A stretch of DNA of 64,000 nucleotides from Kovacikia minuta CCNUW1 (GCF_020091585.1 NZ_CP083582.1:496001-560000), one strand, 5' to 3'; positions 19,521 through 28,825 are shown, numbered from the stretch's first letter. The notes: generated by a model not told the origin, from the letters alone. A program made the numbers and translations.

Positions 19521-19720
19521 ACTACTACTGTTTAAATAAGAATTACTTAAGTAGGAGTCCGGAGCGATTTGGACAAAGACAGACAAAAGTACTAGTGGAT
19601 CGATCAAAATAAGGGTGTTACTATACCCAAGCAATAACCTCCTACACTATCCCTAGCGTTTTGGAGTTCGCTTGCACACAAGCCCAGCTCCCTCCCCCTC
19701 TCACTAAAGGTCGAACACCT

Positions 19721-20914
19721 ATGAAACTGGTTTGTAGTCAAAGTAGCCTCAGCAGCAATCTTTCGCTGGTTAGTCGCGCGGTTTCTTCTCGTCCCAGTCA
19801 TCCCGTTTTGGCAAATGTGCTGCTAGTCGCCGATCAAGAGATGCAGCAAATTCGCCTGAGTGCCTTTGATCTGAGTCTGGGGATTCAAACCAGTTTTCCA
19901 GCAGAGGTTGAAGTTGGGGGTAAATTGACGCTGCCAGCAAAACTGCTCAACGATATTGTTTCCCGGTTACCGGAAGGCGACATCACCCTGGATGACGGCA
20001 TTGACGGTGAAGCTGATCCGGATACTGGCTACCTCATGACCTTGAAATGTGCCTCAGGGCGATATCAGGTACGTGGGATGGGAGCAGAGGAGTTTCCCGA
20101 ATTGCCCGTAATTGAACATGGAGAGGTGATCCACCTGCCTGTGGAAAGCTTGATTGAAGGGTTACGGGGAACTTTGTTTGCCGCCAGTAGTGATGAAACA
20201 AAGCAGGTTTTAACCGGGGTTCACCTGACCATTCAGCCGGATGGGCTGGAGTTTGCGGCTACGGATGGGCATCGGTTGTCTGTAGTGCAAACCATTAACG
20301 CAGAAGAAATCGAGGAATCCAAACCTACTAAGGGCAAAGCGAAAGAGGGCAAACAAGAGTCGCCTGAGCAAGATGTGACGATTCCAGCCAAAGCACTTCA
20401 GGAATTGACGAAAATGCTGGAACGGCAAACAGGCGATACCGTTGCGGTGCAGCTTGACCCAAGCCAGGTCGTGTTCGAGTGGACGGATCAACGGCTTACC
20501 AGTCGCCTTCTAGAAGGACAATATCCGAACTATCGTCAGTTGGTGCCGCGCCAATTCACCCGCCAGCTTACCGTAGAGCGGCGGTTAATCCTGGGCGCAC
20601 TGGAGCGAATTGCAGTGCTGGCAGACCAGAAAAACAATATCGTCAAGCTCAGTATGGATGGGGTGAACGAGCAGCTTACCCTCTCGGTGGATGCTCAGGA
20701 TGTGGGTAGTGGGAAGGAAACCATCCCAGCCCAAATTACAGGCGATGACCTGGATATTGCCTTCAATGTGAAGTACCTGATGGAAGGATTGAAAGTGCTG
20801 ACCACTTCAGAAGTGCAACTGCAATTGAATACGGCAACCAGCCCCGCGATCGCCACCCCTCTCGGCGGTGCAAAAATGACCTACCTCGTCATGCCTGTGC
20901 AAATTAGGTCCTAA
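19721..20914 (+). CDS. dnaN: DNA polymerase III beta sliding clamp
   Basis: 397 residues from ATG 19721 (MKLVCSQSSLSSNLS); the open frame continues upstream to 19661 but those residues are not family-like. Three clamp domains; SSRPSHPVLANVLL, ATDGHRLSVVQ and the C-terminal YLVMPVQIRS clamp end are present. A Lys/Glu-rich insert (about residues 200-222) sits between domains, common in cyanobacteria. It confers processivity on the replicative polymerase. Directly downstream of oriC. Confidence 0.97.
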   Translation: MKLVCSQSSLSSNLSLVSRAVSSRPSHPVLANVLLVADQEMQQIRLSAFDLSLGIQTSFPAEVEVGGKLTLPAKLLNDIVSRLPEGDITLDDGIDGEADPDTGYLMTLKCASGRYQVRGMGAEEFPELPVIEHGEVIHLPVESLIEGLRGTLFAASSDETKQVLTGVHLTIQPDGLEFAATDGHRLSVVQTINAEEIEESKPTKGKAKEGKQESPEQDVTIPAKALQELTKMLERQTGDTVAVQLDPSQVVFEWTDQRLTSRLLEGQYPNYRQLVPRQFTRQLTVERRLILGALERIAVLADQKNNIVKLSMDGVNEQLTLSVDAQDVGSGKETIPAQITGDDLDIAFNVKYLMEGLKVLTTSEVQLQLNTATSPAIATPLGGAKMTYLVMPVQIRS

Positions 20915-20916
20915 AC

Positions 20917-21156
20917 CTATTCCTCATCCCAGGATTGCTGAGCGTAGCCCAATTGGGATGCTGCCTCACGCTCTTGGGTGCTCAGATCTTCCCAATTAGT
21001 ATCATCGGATGCGGGTGCGTCTGTCTCCTCTTCCCAACTTGCCTCATCCCAACCAAGCTTCTCCCAAAGTGCTTGTTCCGCACTGTTCATGTCCGTCCAA
21101 CTTAAGTCATCCCAAACTTCACCCGGATTACCTTGAACCTGTCGAATGTCAGCCAT
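20917..21156 (-). CDS. Short acidic Trp-rich repeat protein
   Basis: 79 residues, strongly acidic, six or more Trp. Start ATG 21156 has AGGAGT 9 bases upstream. Two related units are seen: WDDLSWTDMNSAEQALWEKL plus GWDEASWEEE, and WEDLSTQEREAASQLGY plus QQSWDEE, i.e. a pattern W(D/E)DLS...E..A...LG(W/Y)..xSW(D/E)EE. I do not recognise the family. Its stop lies 2 bp from the stop of dnaN, convergent. Such acidic aromatic repeats suggest a protein-interaction module. Confidence 0.65.
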   Translation of the reverse strand: MADIRQVQGNPGEVWDDLSWTDMNSAEQALWEKLGWDEASWEEETDAPASDDTNWEDLSTQEREAASQLGYAQQSWDEE

Positions 21157-21668
21157 TATGTTACTCCTGAAAGATGGCAACTCAGTATTCCCGTGGGGTT
21201 GCAGCGAGTAACACAATTTTTGTTTACAAAATATTAAACGTACTGCTGTATGTGCGAGATCCCAAATCTGCGAACGAGTTTACCAATGGCCAAATTATTT
21301 AGGAACCAATGCTGTAAGCGAAAGACAGTACGTTACAAGGAAATTAGGCGATCAAGTCAATTGACTAATATGTCGCCCATACCTGCTTGATTTTACAGTT
21401 GAGTACCCGTTCAATTGGCTCCAGTTCACCATGCGCTAAGTTTCTACCCAGGTTTGGATTGCGTGCTGTTAAAACAAAGCGAGCAAAACCTGCGGGCCTC
21501 TGATACCGAAGATGATTGAGGGATGTTTACTGTTAATCGCCTGACAGATAAGCTTTATCTACTTGAGGAGGAGAGGACGATCGAGCTTTAAACAAAGTTT
21601 ATATTTTCAATGCGGGTTTTTACTGAGTCAGGGTGAATTAAAGCAGTAACCCCCATTGAGAAACTCCC
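21157..21668. other. Gene-free stretch, nothing recognised
   Basis: About 510 bp between divergent small genes. AT-rich near the 21156 start; contains no tRNA-like fold, no repeat family of this window and no convincing open frame. It may hold the two promoters; an sRNA cannot be excluded. Confidence 0.4.
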
Positions 21669-22205
21669 ATGAAACGAACACAACGGTCTATTCCTCTGGC
21701 AATTCTCGCTGCTTTTTTTGCAACTCCCGTGTTTGCCCTGCCCAGTGAACCGGATCTCCCCTGCTACCTGATCACTCCCTATGGCGAAGCGTTTGATCTG
21801 TCGCCCATGTGCAGTACCGTTTCAGCCAAAGCTGAGGCTGCTCCCGATCGCCATCGGGGAGCAAAATCCCGCAATCGAGGGCAGGTGCCTCAAGTCGCAA
21901 TGCAGGTTTATCTCAGCAACGGCGTTTGGGTTACGAATGGGAAGATTCAGAATCAAACCAGGCAACCCATCAGCAATGTCCTTGTGACGCTGGAGATTCT
22001 AGATCGGAACGGTGCAGTTCAAACACAAAATGCAACGGTTGATCAGGCATTTCTAAGTCCTGGTGAACTGGGCAGCTTTCAAGTCGGGATCAACTACGAA
22101 TCCATCAGGCAAGTTGAAGGGCAACAACTGGCTGTGCCTGTCGTAAGGGTCGCTTCTGTGCAGTGGATGAATCCGGATGGCAGCGTGGGAAGATACCCCT
22201 ATTAA
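21669..22205 (+). CDS. Secreted protein of unknown function
   Basis: 178 residues with a clear signal peptide (SIPLAILAAFFATPVFALPS). The mature protein has two Cys (LPCYL, SPMCS), a basic linker, and a C-terminal beta-sandwich-like domain (NGKIQNQTRQPISNVLVTLE ... GSFQVGIN) resembling FxLYD-type domains that mediate extracytoplasmic interactions. Periplasmic role unknown. Confidence 0.7.
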   Translation: MKRTQRSIPLAILAAFFATPVFALPSEPDLPCYLITPYGEAFDLSPMCSTVSAKAEAAPDRHRGAKSRNRGQVPQVAMQVYLSNGVWVTNGKIQNQTRQPISNVLVTLEILDRNGAVQTQNATVDQAFLSPGELGSFQVGINYESIRQVEGQQLAVPVVRVASVQWMNPDGSVGRYPY

Positions 22206-22345
22206 GGGTAGCAAGGATACAAACTGGGAAGAGGTGGAGACGCGGAGAAAGGGCGATGTAGATAGCTCGATCGTAAATCATCCCTGGGTTGTCCTATCTT
22301 CGTGTCTCCACGTCAGCTTCATGGCTCAAGTATCAAATGCACTCC

Positions 22346-23188
22346 TCAAAATCTCGAATTGTTGCCATTGGCAGGCATCGGTATTCTCCCAATCGTTTGT
22401 GCAGCACGGGGTTCTCCTCGGCGCTGGTAGGGGGAAGCGGAGGGAGAGATTCCCTCAGAACCAGCCATCACTGGTCTGTTTCTGCTACCGGAACAATTAC
22501 AGTTGCCCTCACGGGGTAGGGAACCACTGGCTCCTCCAGGAACTCTTTCACTGCGTGAGCTTCCATTTGGGAACCCTCCTGATTCTCCAGATGTAGCGGT
22601 TTCATCGGTGCTGGGACTTTCTGAAGATTGCAAAGAGACATTTTGGTTGCTGCCACCCGACCCACTGCGCTGCCAGGTGACTTTGCCAGGGGTGGGAGAA
22701 TCGGTGGGGCGGGCAAGGGAGACGAGACCCGCAGCTTTAAAGAGTTCAAATGCTTTCATGGCTTCATCCACGCTGATGCCATCCATATTCCAGGTTGCGT
22801 TGCCGGTCTTGGCAGAGGTACACCACCTGCCTTTCAGTCCATTTTGCTGAGCCACGGTTTCTATTTTTTCCTTGCGTCCGGTTGTTTCGCCAGGACGATC
22901 GCCCTCAATTAAAACACCTGTGCCCTTTTGTTCTGGGGTTGGGCAGGGGGGAAGATTGGGGTTCGTAGCAGTGGGTGCAGCGGTGTTAGCCGTAGCAGGA
23001 GCGGAGGCAGCAACATAGGAGAAGGTGCTATTCTCCGTAGGGGAGCGATCGCGCGTTTCCTGGGCTGTTGTCACCGCTTCTTTTGCAGGCAAGGGAAGCT
23101 TAACACCGTGGAAGAAGCTGCTGGAAGCAAGAAGCACTAAGGAAGCTCCCAGCACGTTTGTCCAGGGATCAGGAATTTTGAGGCTCAT
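22346..23188 (-). CDS. Membrane-anchored protein with possible frameshift
   Basis: 280 residues as read. An N-terminal helix (VLGASLVLLASSSFFHG), a Thr/Ala/Pro linker, then a compact domain KIETVAQQNGLKGRWCTSAK ... DEAMKAFELFKAAGLVSLAR. After about residue 195 the +1 frame reads more naturally (HAVKEFLEEPVVPYPVRATV, IVPVAETDQ, stop at 22468) while the open frame becomes Gly/Ser-rich. A one-base gain near 22610-22640 would explain this, matching other +1 breaks in the window. Function unknown. Confidence 0.55.
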   Translation of the reverse strand: MSLKIPDPWTNVLGASLVLLASSSFFHGVKLPLPAKEAVTTAQETRDRSPTENSTFSYVAASAPATANTAAPTATNPNLPPCPTPEQKGTGVLIEGDRPGETTGRKEKIETVAQQNGLKGRWCTSAKTGNATWNMDGISVDEAMKAFELFKAAGLVSLARPTDSPTPGKVTWQRSGSGGSNQNVSLQSSESPSTDETATSGESGGFPNGSSRSERVPGGASGSLPREGNCNCSGSRNRPVMAGSEGISPSASPYQRRGEPRAAQTIGRIPMPANGNNSRF

Positions 23189-23328
23189 AGGACAAATGTA
23201 CTATATTGGACTTCCCTAAGTTATCACTTATAGTACAAATAAACCACAGGTAGGCTGTAAATTTTGGCATGGAAAATAGGGAATGGTGGGATGGGAGAAT
23301 GGGAGGGAAGTCCCATTCCCGCTCCTCT

Positions 23329-25911
23329 ATGTCTGAATCCTCCATGCAGTGGCAAATTCAATCCCGGATGCAGCTTCCAGATTGGTTCGTTGCTGCGGTT
23401 CAGCCTTTCGCAGCGGGCAGTCCAGGAGAGTGTCTAGCGCAACTGCTGTGGCAACGGGGTATTCAAGATGCAGATTTACTGGCAGGTTTCTTAGATGCCG
23501 ATCGCTATCAACCGAGCAGTCCGTTTGAGTTTGGGCAGGAGATGCGGTGGGCTGTGGAGCGGCTTCGGCAAGCCCGCACTACTGGGGAAGGGGTTGCCAT
23601 TTGGGGAGACTTTGACGCCGACGGGGTGACTGCAACAGCTGTGTTGTGGGACGGGCTGGGGCAATTTTTCGCCCCCCAAAAGACGTTGTTCTATTACATC
23701 CCGAATCGCTTAACCGAATCTCACGGTCTGTCGCGTCGGGGCATTGATTTTCTGCATGCCAGGGGCTGTCGCCTGATCGTGACCTGCGATACGGGCAGCA
23801 CCAGCCTGGATGAAATTGAGTATGCCCGCAGCCTGGGGATTGACGCGATCGTGACGGATCATCACACCTTGCCGGATCTGCGTCCGCCTGTCACTGCCAT
23901 CATCAATCCCCGCTACTTACCGGCAAATCATCCGCTGGCAACCCTGTCTGGGGTCGCGGTGGCGTTCAAATTGGTGGAGGCACTGTACGCAACGTTGCCG
24001 GAGATTCCCCAAAAACCATTGCTGGAACTGCTGGATTTGGTAGCGATCGGGCTGATCGCGGATCTGGTAGAGTTGCAGGGCGACTGCCGCTATCTGGCAC
24101 AACGGGGGATTGAGCAACTACAAAAACAGTCCAATCCCCTAACTGCCACCAGACCGGGAGTGGCAAAGTTACTAGAGTTTTGTAAGCGCAGCGGCGATCG
24201 TCCGACGGACATTTCCTTTGGGCTGGGACCTCGGATTAATGCAGTCAGTCGCATTCAGGGAGATGCACACTTTTGTGTGGAATTGTTGACCAGTCAGGAT
24301 GCCCATCTTTGCACCCACCTTGCCGAGGCAACAGAACTGGCAAACACCCGTCGCAAAGCCCTGCAAAAAGAGGTAGCCCAACAGGTAATCACCCACCTTG
24401 CCCGCCTGGATCTCTCCACAACCAGCGTCATTGTGCTGGCAGATGAGCAATGGCAGGTAGGGGTTTTGGGGCTTGTTGCGGGGCAGATTGCTCAGGCGTA
24501 TGGACGACCGACGATTTTGCTGAGTACAGAGGGAGCCTGGCTGGGAAGTCAAGAGTCAGGAGTCAGAAGTCAGGAGCCAGGAGGTAGAGGAGATGAGGCA
24601 GGTGGGGAAAGTGAAGAAGGTGAAGGAGGAAATCCAGTTCCCAGTCTCCAGTTCAAAACTCAAAACTTAAAACTTAAAACTCAATATTTTTCCCCGCTTG
24701 CTCGTGGCTCTGCCCGTTCGGTCAACAATATTGACTTGTATCAATTGGTGAAGGAGCAGGCGCATTTGCTGGAGCGGTTTGGGGGACATCCCTATGCAGC
24801 CGGGTTGAGCCTGCCAGTGGCAAATATTCCTTTGTTTACGGAGGCGATCAATCAACAACTGCGACAGTCTGCGGATGCGGGGGCAGCAGCTTCCCTTCAA
24901 ATTGATCTGGTTGTTACGGTTGCTGAGCTGGGGAAGCAGCTATTTCAGGCGTTGAAACTGCTAGAACCCTGTGGAATGGGAAATCCGGTGCCCAAATTGT
25001 TGGTGCAAAATTGCTGGTTTGAAAAGGTCTGGAATCGCAAAATCCGCGATCGCAAAGGCGCACAGGTGCAGTACATCAAGACGGAGTTTGAGCTATGGGA
25101 TGAGTCTGTTACAACAGGCTTCACAGGGGTTTGGTGGGGACATTACAAGGAGGATATTCCAACCGGGCGCTGTGATGCGATCGTGGAACTGGATTTCAAC
25201 ACCTACATGGATGAGGCAAAAGGGAAAAAGCCCCACTATGAAGTTCGCCTGATTGCTGTGCGTTCCCACGATCAGTTGGTTCAAGTCCACTCCGGGTTCA
25301 CCCGTGATCGATGGATTTTGGATTGGCGAGGGCAAACGCAAGCTGAACTTGAGGGGGAACCGCAGAGAGACGCAGACGCAGAGGATGGAATTCAAGAGCC
25401 AAAAGTCAAAATTCCGCCCTCCGCCCTCCGTCTTTCTGCCTGCCCGACCAACTGGACTGATCTCCAGGTTTGGTTTCGGCGGGCATGGCAGGAGCAACGG
25501 CAATTAGCGATCGTCTATCCTCCACCGGCTCAAACCCCTCCTTCAGAAACCTGGCAGCGATTCGTCGGAATTGCCAAATTTCTTAGCCGCACTGGGCAAT
25601 CTGCAACGCGTCAGCAGATACTCGAAAAGCTGGAGATCGGCGATCGGACCTTGCAACTAGGATTAAAAACCCTGACCTACCTGGGGTTTACCTTTAGCTA
25701 TCGCGACAATGGTCTGCAAGTCATTTGGCAGGCTTCAGATCAATCTCCTGGGTCGGAGGCACAATTTACGGAAGCAGTTGAGCAATTTTTAATTGCAGTC
25801 AAGGAAGAACAGTTTCGCCGCCAATACTTTTACCAAGTGCCCCTGGCAACGATTCAAGCGGTGGCACGGCAGACTATCGCTGGAGTCCAGGAGTTAGGGG
25901 TTAGGGGTTAG
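23329..25911 (+). CDS. recJ: Single-stranded-DNA exonuclease RecJ
   Basis: DHH-family 5'-3' exonuclease in recombination and mismatch repair. Motifs: GDFDADGVTA, VTCDTGS, VTDHHTLPD, DLVAIGLIADLVEL, and the DHHA1 part with RFGGHPYAAGLSL. A C-terminal ~170-residue extension ends in a winged-helix-like module (SATRQQILEKLEIGDRTLQL) as in cyanobacterial RecJ. Two low-complexity insertions are in frame: 24547-24695 (RSQEPGGRGDEAGGESEEG ... NLKLKTQYF), lying between catalytic core and DHHA1, and 25350-25430. Start is uncertain; ATG at 23269 would add STRR-like residues, 23344 (MQWQIQ) is also possible. Confidence 0.9.
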   Translation: MSESSMQWQIQSRMQLPDWFVAAVQPFAAGSPGECLAQLLWQRGIQDADLLAGFLDADRYQPSSPFEFGQEMRWAVERLRQARTTGEGVAIWGDFDADGVTATAVLWDGLGQFFAPQKTLFYYIPNRLTESHGLSRRGIDFLHARGCRLIVTCDTGSTSLDEIEYARSLGIDAIVTDHHTLPDLRPPVTAIINPRYLPANHPLATLSGVAVAFKLVEALYATLPEIPQKPLLELLDLVAIGLIADLVELQGDCRYLAQRGIEQLQKQSNPLTATRPGVAKLLEFCKRSGDRPTDISFGLGPRINAVSRIQGDAHFCVELLTSQDAHLCTHLAEATELANTRRKALQKEVAQQVITHLARLDLSTTSVIVLADEQWQVGVLGLVAGQIAQAYGRPTILLSTEGAWLGSQESGVRSQEPGGRGDEAGGESEEGEGGNPVPSLQFKTQNLKLKTQYFSPLARGSARSVNNIDLYQLVKEQAHLLERFGGHPYAAGLSLPVANIPLFTEAINQQLRQSADAGAAASLQIDLVVTVAELGKQLFQALKLLEPCGMGNPVPKLLVQNCWFEKVWNRKIRDRKGAQVQYIKTEFELWDESVTTGFTGVWWGHYKEDIPTGRCDAIVELDFNTYMDEAKGKKPHYEVRLIAVRSHDQLVQVHSGFTRDRWILDWRGQTQAELEGEPQRDADAEDGIQEPKVKIPPSALRLSACPTNWTDLQVWFRRAWQEQRQLAIVYPPPAQTPPSETWQRFVGIAKFLSRTGQSATRQQILEKLEIGDRTLQLGLKTLTYLGFTFSYRDNGLQVIWQASDQSPGSEAQFTEAVEQFLIAVKEEQFRRQYFYQVPLATIQAVARQTIAGVQELGVRG
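24547..24695. repeat. In-frame STRR insertion in recJ
   Basis: GAGTCAG/GAAGTCA units, then GGAGATGAGG-like and AAAACTT/AAAACTC heptamers, coding for about 50 low-complexity residues within RecJ. Confidence 0.75.
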
Positions 25912-26079
25912 GAGGTGGTAGAAAATCTTCTGGATGGTGATGCATGAGATGATTTGAAAAACAAATACCAAAGTAGGATAGTGATTAGAGCGACTGCTTC
26001 CAGCGATGAATGGGGCAGGGCTTTACAATCTGCAATCTTAAATCTTCAATCTCAAATCGTTAATTCCATTGGTGTAGAG

Positions 26080-26670
26080 ATGAATCGAGTGAACCGCATT
26101 GTTTCTCTGGGGTTGGGAGTTGCGTTGGCGTTCGTTGCAGGTCGGGTACAGGCATTACCGGGGCAAACTCCGGATGAGGCACAAACCTGGATTCAGGCAA
26201 ATCCAACGTTACGTCCCGAACCAGGAGAGAAGCTATTGATCCGTCGATCGGCAACCCCGGCTCAACGGTTTATCTTTCGATCGTCGTTGCTCCAGGCGGG
26301 GAGAGCCTCAACTGGCCCTACCGGGGGAGTTATTCGAACCGAAGAAATTTCGCTGTTTGACATGCTGAACGGCATCACGCCCTATCGCCTGGAAGAGTCA
26401 CTCCGCTCCATCTATGGCGTCAATGTCTATCAAGACTATAACCGGGCAAGAATCATCTATGCCTACCCAGATCAGGTTAGATGGAATCAGGCAATCAACC
26501 AAAATACCCCATTGCTGGCAGCAATTCAGGGACAAGTACGCCAGGGCGATCGCTATGCCTACTGGCTAGAAATTGCCCGCCGCCAGGATGGCTACGCCTA
26601 CACAGGGAGAGCCACCGTATTCCTCAAAAGCGATTTACCCAAGCTGATGAGCGAACTGCAAAACCGCTAA
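26080..26670 (+). CDS. Secreted protein of unknown function
   Basis: 196 residues from ATG 26080 (MNRVNRIVSL); upstream codons are AAATCTTC-type repeats. Signal peptide with cleavage after GRVQA. Mature part: PGQTPDEAQTWIQANPTLRP, RRSATPAQRFIFRSSLLQAG, and LRSIYGVNVYQDYNRARIIY. I do not recognise a named domain; the pattern is that of conserved cyanobacterial exported proteins. Follows recJ by 170 bp. Confidence 0.65.
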   Translation: MNRVNRIVSLGLGVALAFVAGRVQALPGQTPDEAQTWIQANPTLRPEPGEKLLIRRSATPAQRFIFRSSLLQAGRASTGPTGGVIRTEEISLFDMLNGITPYRLEESLRSIYGVNVYQDYNRARIIYAYPDQVRWNQAINQNTPLLAAIQGQVRQGDRYAYWLEIARRQDGYAYTGRATVFLKSDLPKLMSELQNR

Positions 26671-26740
26671 GGAACGTGGATTCAATCGATCCGCGTAACA
26701 ACATAACTCACAATTCATAACTCATAATTCTCAGTTCCCC

Positions 26741-27088
26741 TCACCCCTGCCAGGTTCCTACAAAGATGCTCCTTACAGCTGCGGTAATGCGGCTCAGATC
26801 TTCATCGAGGAGTGGGGGCCAGGGAACTCCGGCTCTGCGTCCCGCCTCAAATAGGCGACGGCTTTCTTCCGCTAGCAAATAAAGAGAGCAGACCAGCTCT
26901 CGCTCCAACTCATGCACGTCCCGTAGTTCCTCAAATGCCACCTTAAGCGCGAGCAGGATAGATGTCACTTGACCGGGTATCGGTGGTTGTCCCTGCTTCA
27001 AACGAGTAATTAGAGCGTCCGAATTTTGCTCTGGGGGCATTCCCTGGTTAACCAACAAGGTACGGGCAGTCTGATAATCCACAAGCAC
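26741..27088 (-). CDS. Conserved-looking cyanobacterial small protein
   Basis: 115 residues, all-alpha by pattern, GTG start at 27088. Contains GQPPIPGQVTSILLALKVAF and FEAGRRAGVPWPPLLDEDL. From memory, similar cyanobacterial proteins are sometimes labelled dethiobiotin synthetase, but no P-loop is visible, so I do not support that function. Confidence 0.6.
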   Translation of the reverse strand: MLVDYQTARTLLVNQGMPPEQNSDALITRLKQGQPPIPGQVTSILLALKVAFEELRDVHELERELVCSLYLLAEESRRLFEAGRRAGVPWPPLLDEDLSRITAAVRSIFVGTWQG

Positions 27089-27164
27089 AAGACCTGATTA
27101 GCGATCGAACAACTTAAGTATGGTAATCGGTAATTGGGGATAGGTGATTGGTGATTGGTAACTC

Positions 27165-27262
27165 AGGACTTACACATTTTGACCCAAACCTCGGAGGTTT
27201 AAGCCACGATGTTGTCACGATGCTTGATTCCTGTAAAAACCTCCGAGGTTGGCGTAAGTCCT
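27165..27262. repeat. MITE-like element with AGGACTTAC ends
   Basis: 98 bp. Perfect terminal inverted repeat AGGACTTAC (27165-27173) / GTAAGTCCT (27254-27262). Just inside are AAACCTCGGAGGTTT and AAAACCTCCGAGGTT, themselves palindromic. Lies 7 bp after the prxQ stop and may serve as its terminator. Confidence 0.75.
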
Positions 27263-27269
27263 ACAAAAG

Positions 27270-27719
27270 TCAAGCCGCAATATCAGCCAGAATATCGGTT
27301 GCGTGAGTTTCGGTTTTAACGCTGCTGTAAACGTGGCTAATTTTGCCGTTGCCATCAATGACATACGTCACCCGTTTGGCGTAGCGCGTACCATTCATTT
27401 CTGCTTCTACGTCATAGGCTTTAGTGAGACTCCCATCCACATCGGCAAGCAGCGGAAATGGCAGGCTGAATTTTTCAGTAAACAGTTTGTGCGAAGCTTC
27501 ATCGTCTAGACTGACGCCAAAGACCGTAATTCCCTTATTCAAATATTCAGTGTAATTGTCCCGAAAACTACACGCTTCTTTCGTGCAGCCAGGGGTGTCG
27601 TCTTTTGGATAGAAATAGAGGACAACGGTTTTGCCTGCATAATCAGATAGCGAGACGGGAATACCGTTTGTGTCTTTTACAGTGAAGTTTGGAGCAGTAT
27701 CGCCAACAGACAGAGGCAT
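27270..27719 (-). CDS. prxQ: Peroxiredoxin Q / bacterioferritin comigratory protein
   Basis: 149 residues; thiol peroxidase reducing H2O2 and organic peroxides with thioredoxin. Peroxidatic and resolving Cys in TPGCTKEACSFRD, the Cys-x4-Cys spacing of the PrxQ class. Start ATG 27719 (MPLSVGDTAPNF); the longer frame to 27767 enters repeat sequence. Monocistronic. Confidence 0.92.
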   Translation of the reverse strand: MPLSVGDTAPNFTVKDTNGIPVSLSDYAGKTVVLYFYPKDDTPGCTKEACSFRDNYTEYLNKGITVFGVSLDDEASHKLFTEKFSLPFPLLADVDGSLTKAYDVEAEMNGTRYAKRVTYVIDGNGKISHVYSSVKTETHATDILADIAA

Positions 27720-28101
27720 AGCTTCAGGTTCCTTTCCAACGTAGGGACACTTCGGATTGTATATCAAGCCGATGGGGAGTGGGGAAAGGGGAAAGGGAAA
27801 GGGGGAAAGGGGGAAAGGGGAGTGGATTTTCTTCCTTATGTTCCCTATCTCCCTGACTTCTGCCCTCGTTCGACTGAGTGTTGTTCGGCTGAGCGCTCAC
27901 GATGCAGCTCACACCGAAGTCTGCCTTCTCTTCTAATTCCTGACTTCTGCCTCTTTGTATCCGTTCCTCCCATTGCCTATGTAAAGTTGTTAAACACAAA
28001 CTGCCAGTCTTCAGGAAAAATTCTGTATCATATAATACGGAACGCAATATTTGCACCTGCCTTTTTTTGTTGTGGGTGCAGTATCCTGGTTGGAACTGGC
28101 A

Positions 28102-28374
28102 ATGAAACTTGAAACAGAATTTCGGCTCTGCCTGGAACGGCAAAAGTTAGAGTGGGCTTTCCGCGCTCCCTGTGAGGTTTTTCCTTCGCAGGAGAACTAT
28201 ATTCCACCACAAAAATTTACCGCTTCAAGTTGGGTCAAATTAGTGGAGCTTCCCAGTCCCTTTTGTGCCGATGAAGCGTTGCTGCTTTGTCAATGCTCAG
28301 AAAGCCAGTGGCTTGCCTGGTTGCCAGACTATGGCGAAATTTTGCTGGAAGTTGATCAATTTACAGAGCAGTGA
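28102..28374 (+). CDS. Small protein of unknown function
   Basis: 90 residues from ATG 28102 (MKLETEFRLCLERQ). Acidic C-terminus, motif LLLCQCSESQWLAWLPDYGE. No membrane segment. It has the look of a conserved small cyanobacterial protein, but I recognise no domain. Followed by MITE-like elements. Confidence 0.6.
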   Translation: MKLETEFRLCLERQKLEWAFRAPCEVFPSQENYIPPQKFTASSWVKLVELPSPFCADEALLLCQCSESQWLAWLPDYGEILLEVDQFTEQ

Positions 28375-28451
28375 AAAGTCTTGCCTAAGGGTAAAGTTCT
28401 CGGTAGGCAACCTCTCCAAAAATCACGGAAATCTTTGCCCAAAATTTCACT

Positions 28452-28576
28452 CCTGAGGAACAAGAACAGCATAAAGTCGATAACTTGTGGGGTTGGCATG
28501 CGGGCAAAAATTTTTGCCATAGCCGAAAGTCTATCTGCCGCATGCCAAGCTCTTACGACTGGAATTGCCGATCTTA
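28452..28576 (-). repeat. MITE-like element, family A (copy 2)
   Basis: Left end CCTGAGGAACAAGAAC; inverted repeat GGTTGGCATGCGGGCAAAAA / GCCGCATGCCAAGC; right end GACTGGAATTGCCGAT, matching GACGATTGGAGTTGCC of the copy at 9049. Confidence 0.7.
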
Positions 28577-28653
28577 CAGCCGGTTTCATTTGGGTTAACT
28601 ACACCCTACACCCCACATCACAAGATTGGGGCTTACTGATCTGAAAACCGCTG
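28577..28653 (+). repeat. MITE-like element, family D (copy 1)
   Basis: 77 bp starting CAGCCGGTTTCATTTGGGTT and ending TACTGATCTGAAAACCGCTG; ends are loosely inverted. Centre is a C-rich (CCCTACACCCCAC) stretch. Other copies: 30514-30599 (+) and 41360-41434 (-). Confidence 0.65.
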
Positions 28654-28825
28654 GATTTAATTCGAGATCTTAAACCGATAGAACAGATCAAAACTTTTAC
28701 CTGGAATATTCCCACCGATTTGCAGGAGGGGTGTTCCTTTTTTATGGCTTCCCTGCTACCTGGCACCTCCTACCTACCACCTGCTATATCCTTATTTCTT
28801 AGCTCTCTATGCTTATTGATTCCGC

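Larger units (their letters stand above)
28375..28825. other. Gene-free stretch with two MITE-like elements
   Basis: Holds a family A element (28452-28576) joined to a family D element (28577-28653), then a CTACC-rich STRR patch (28755-28785) just before the GH3 gene. Confidence 0.65.

Noticed and set aside
21157-21668. tRNA or rRNA gene
   Set aside because: No cloverleaf, T-loop or rRNA signature seen here or elsewhere in the gaps.
22177-22912. Plus-strand frames over the minus-strand gene at 22346-23188
   Set aside because: No start signals or domain; the minus-strand gene has an N-terminal anchor and a folded-looking domain.
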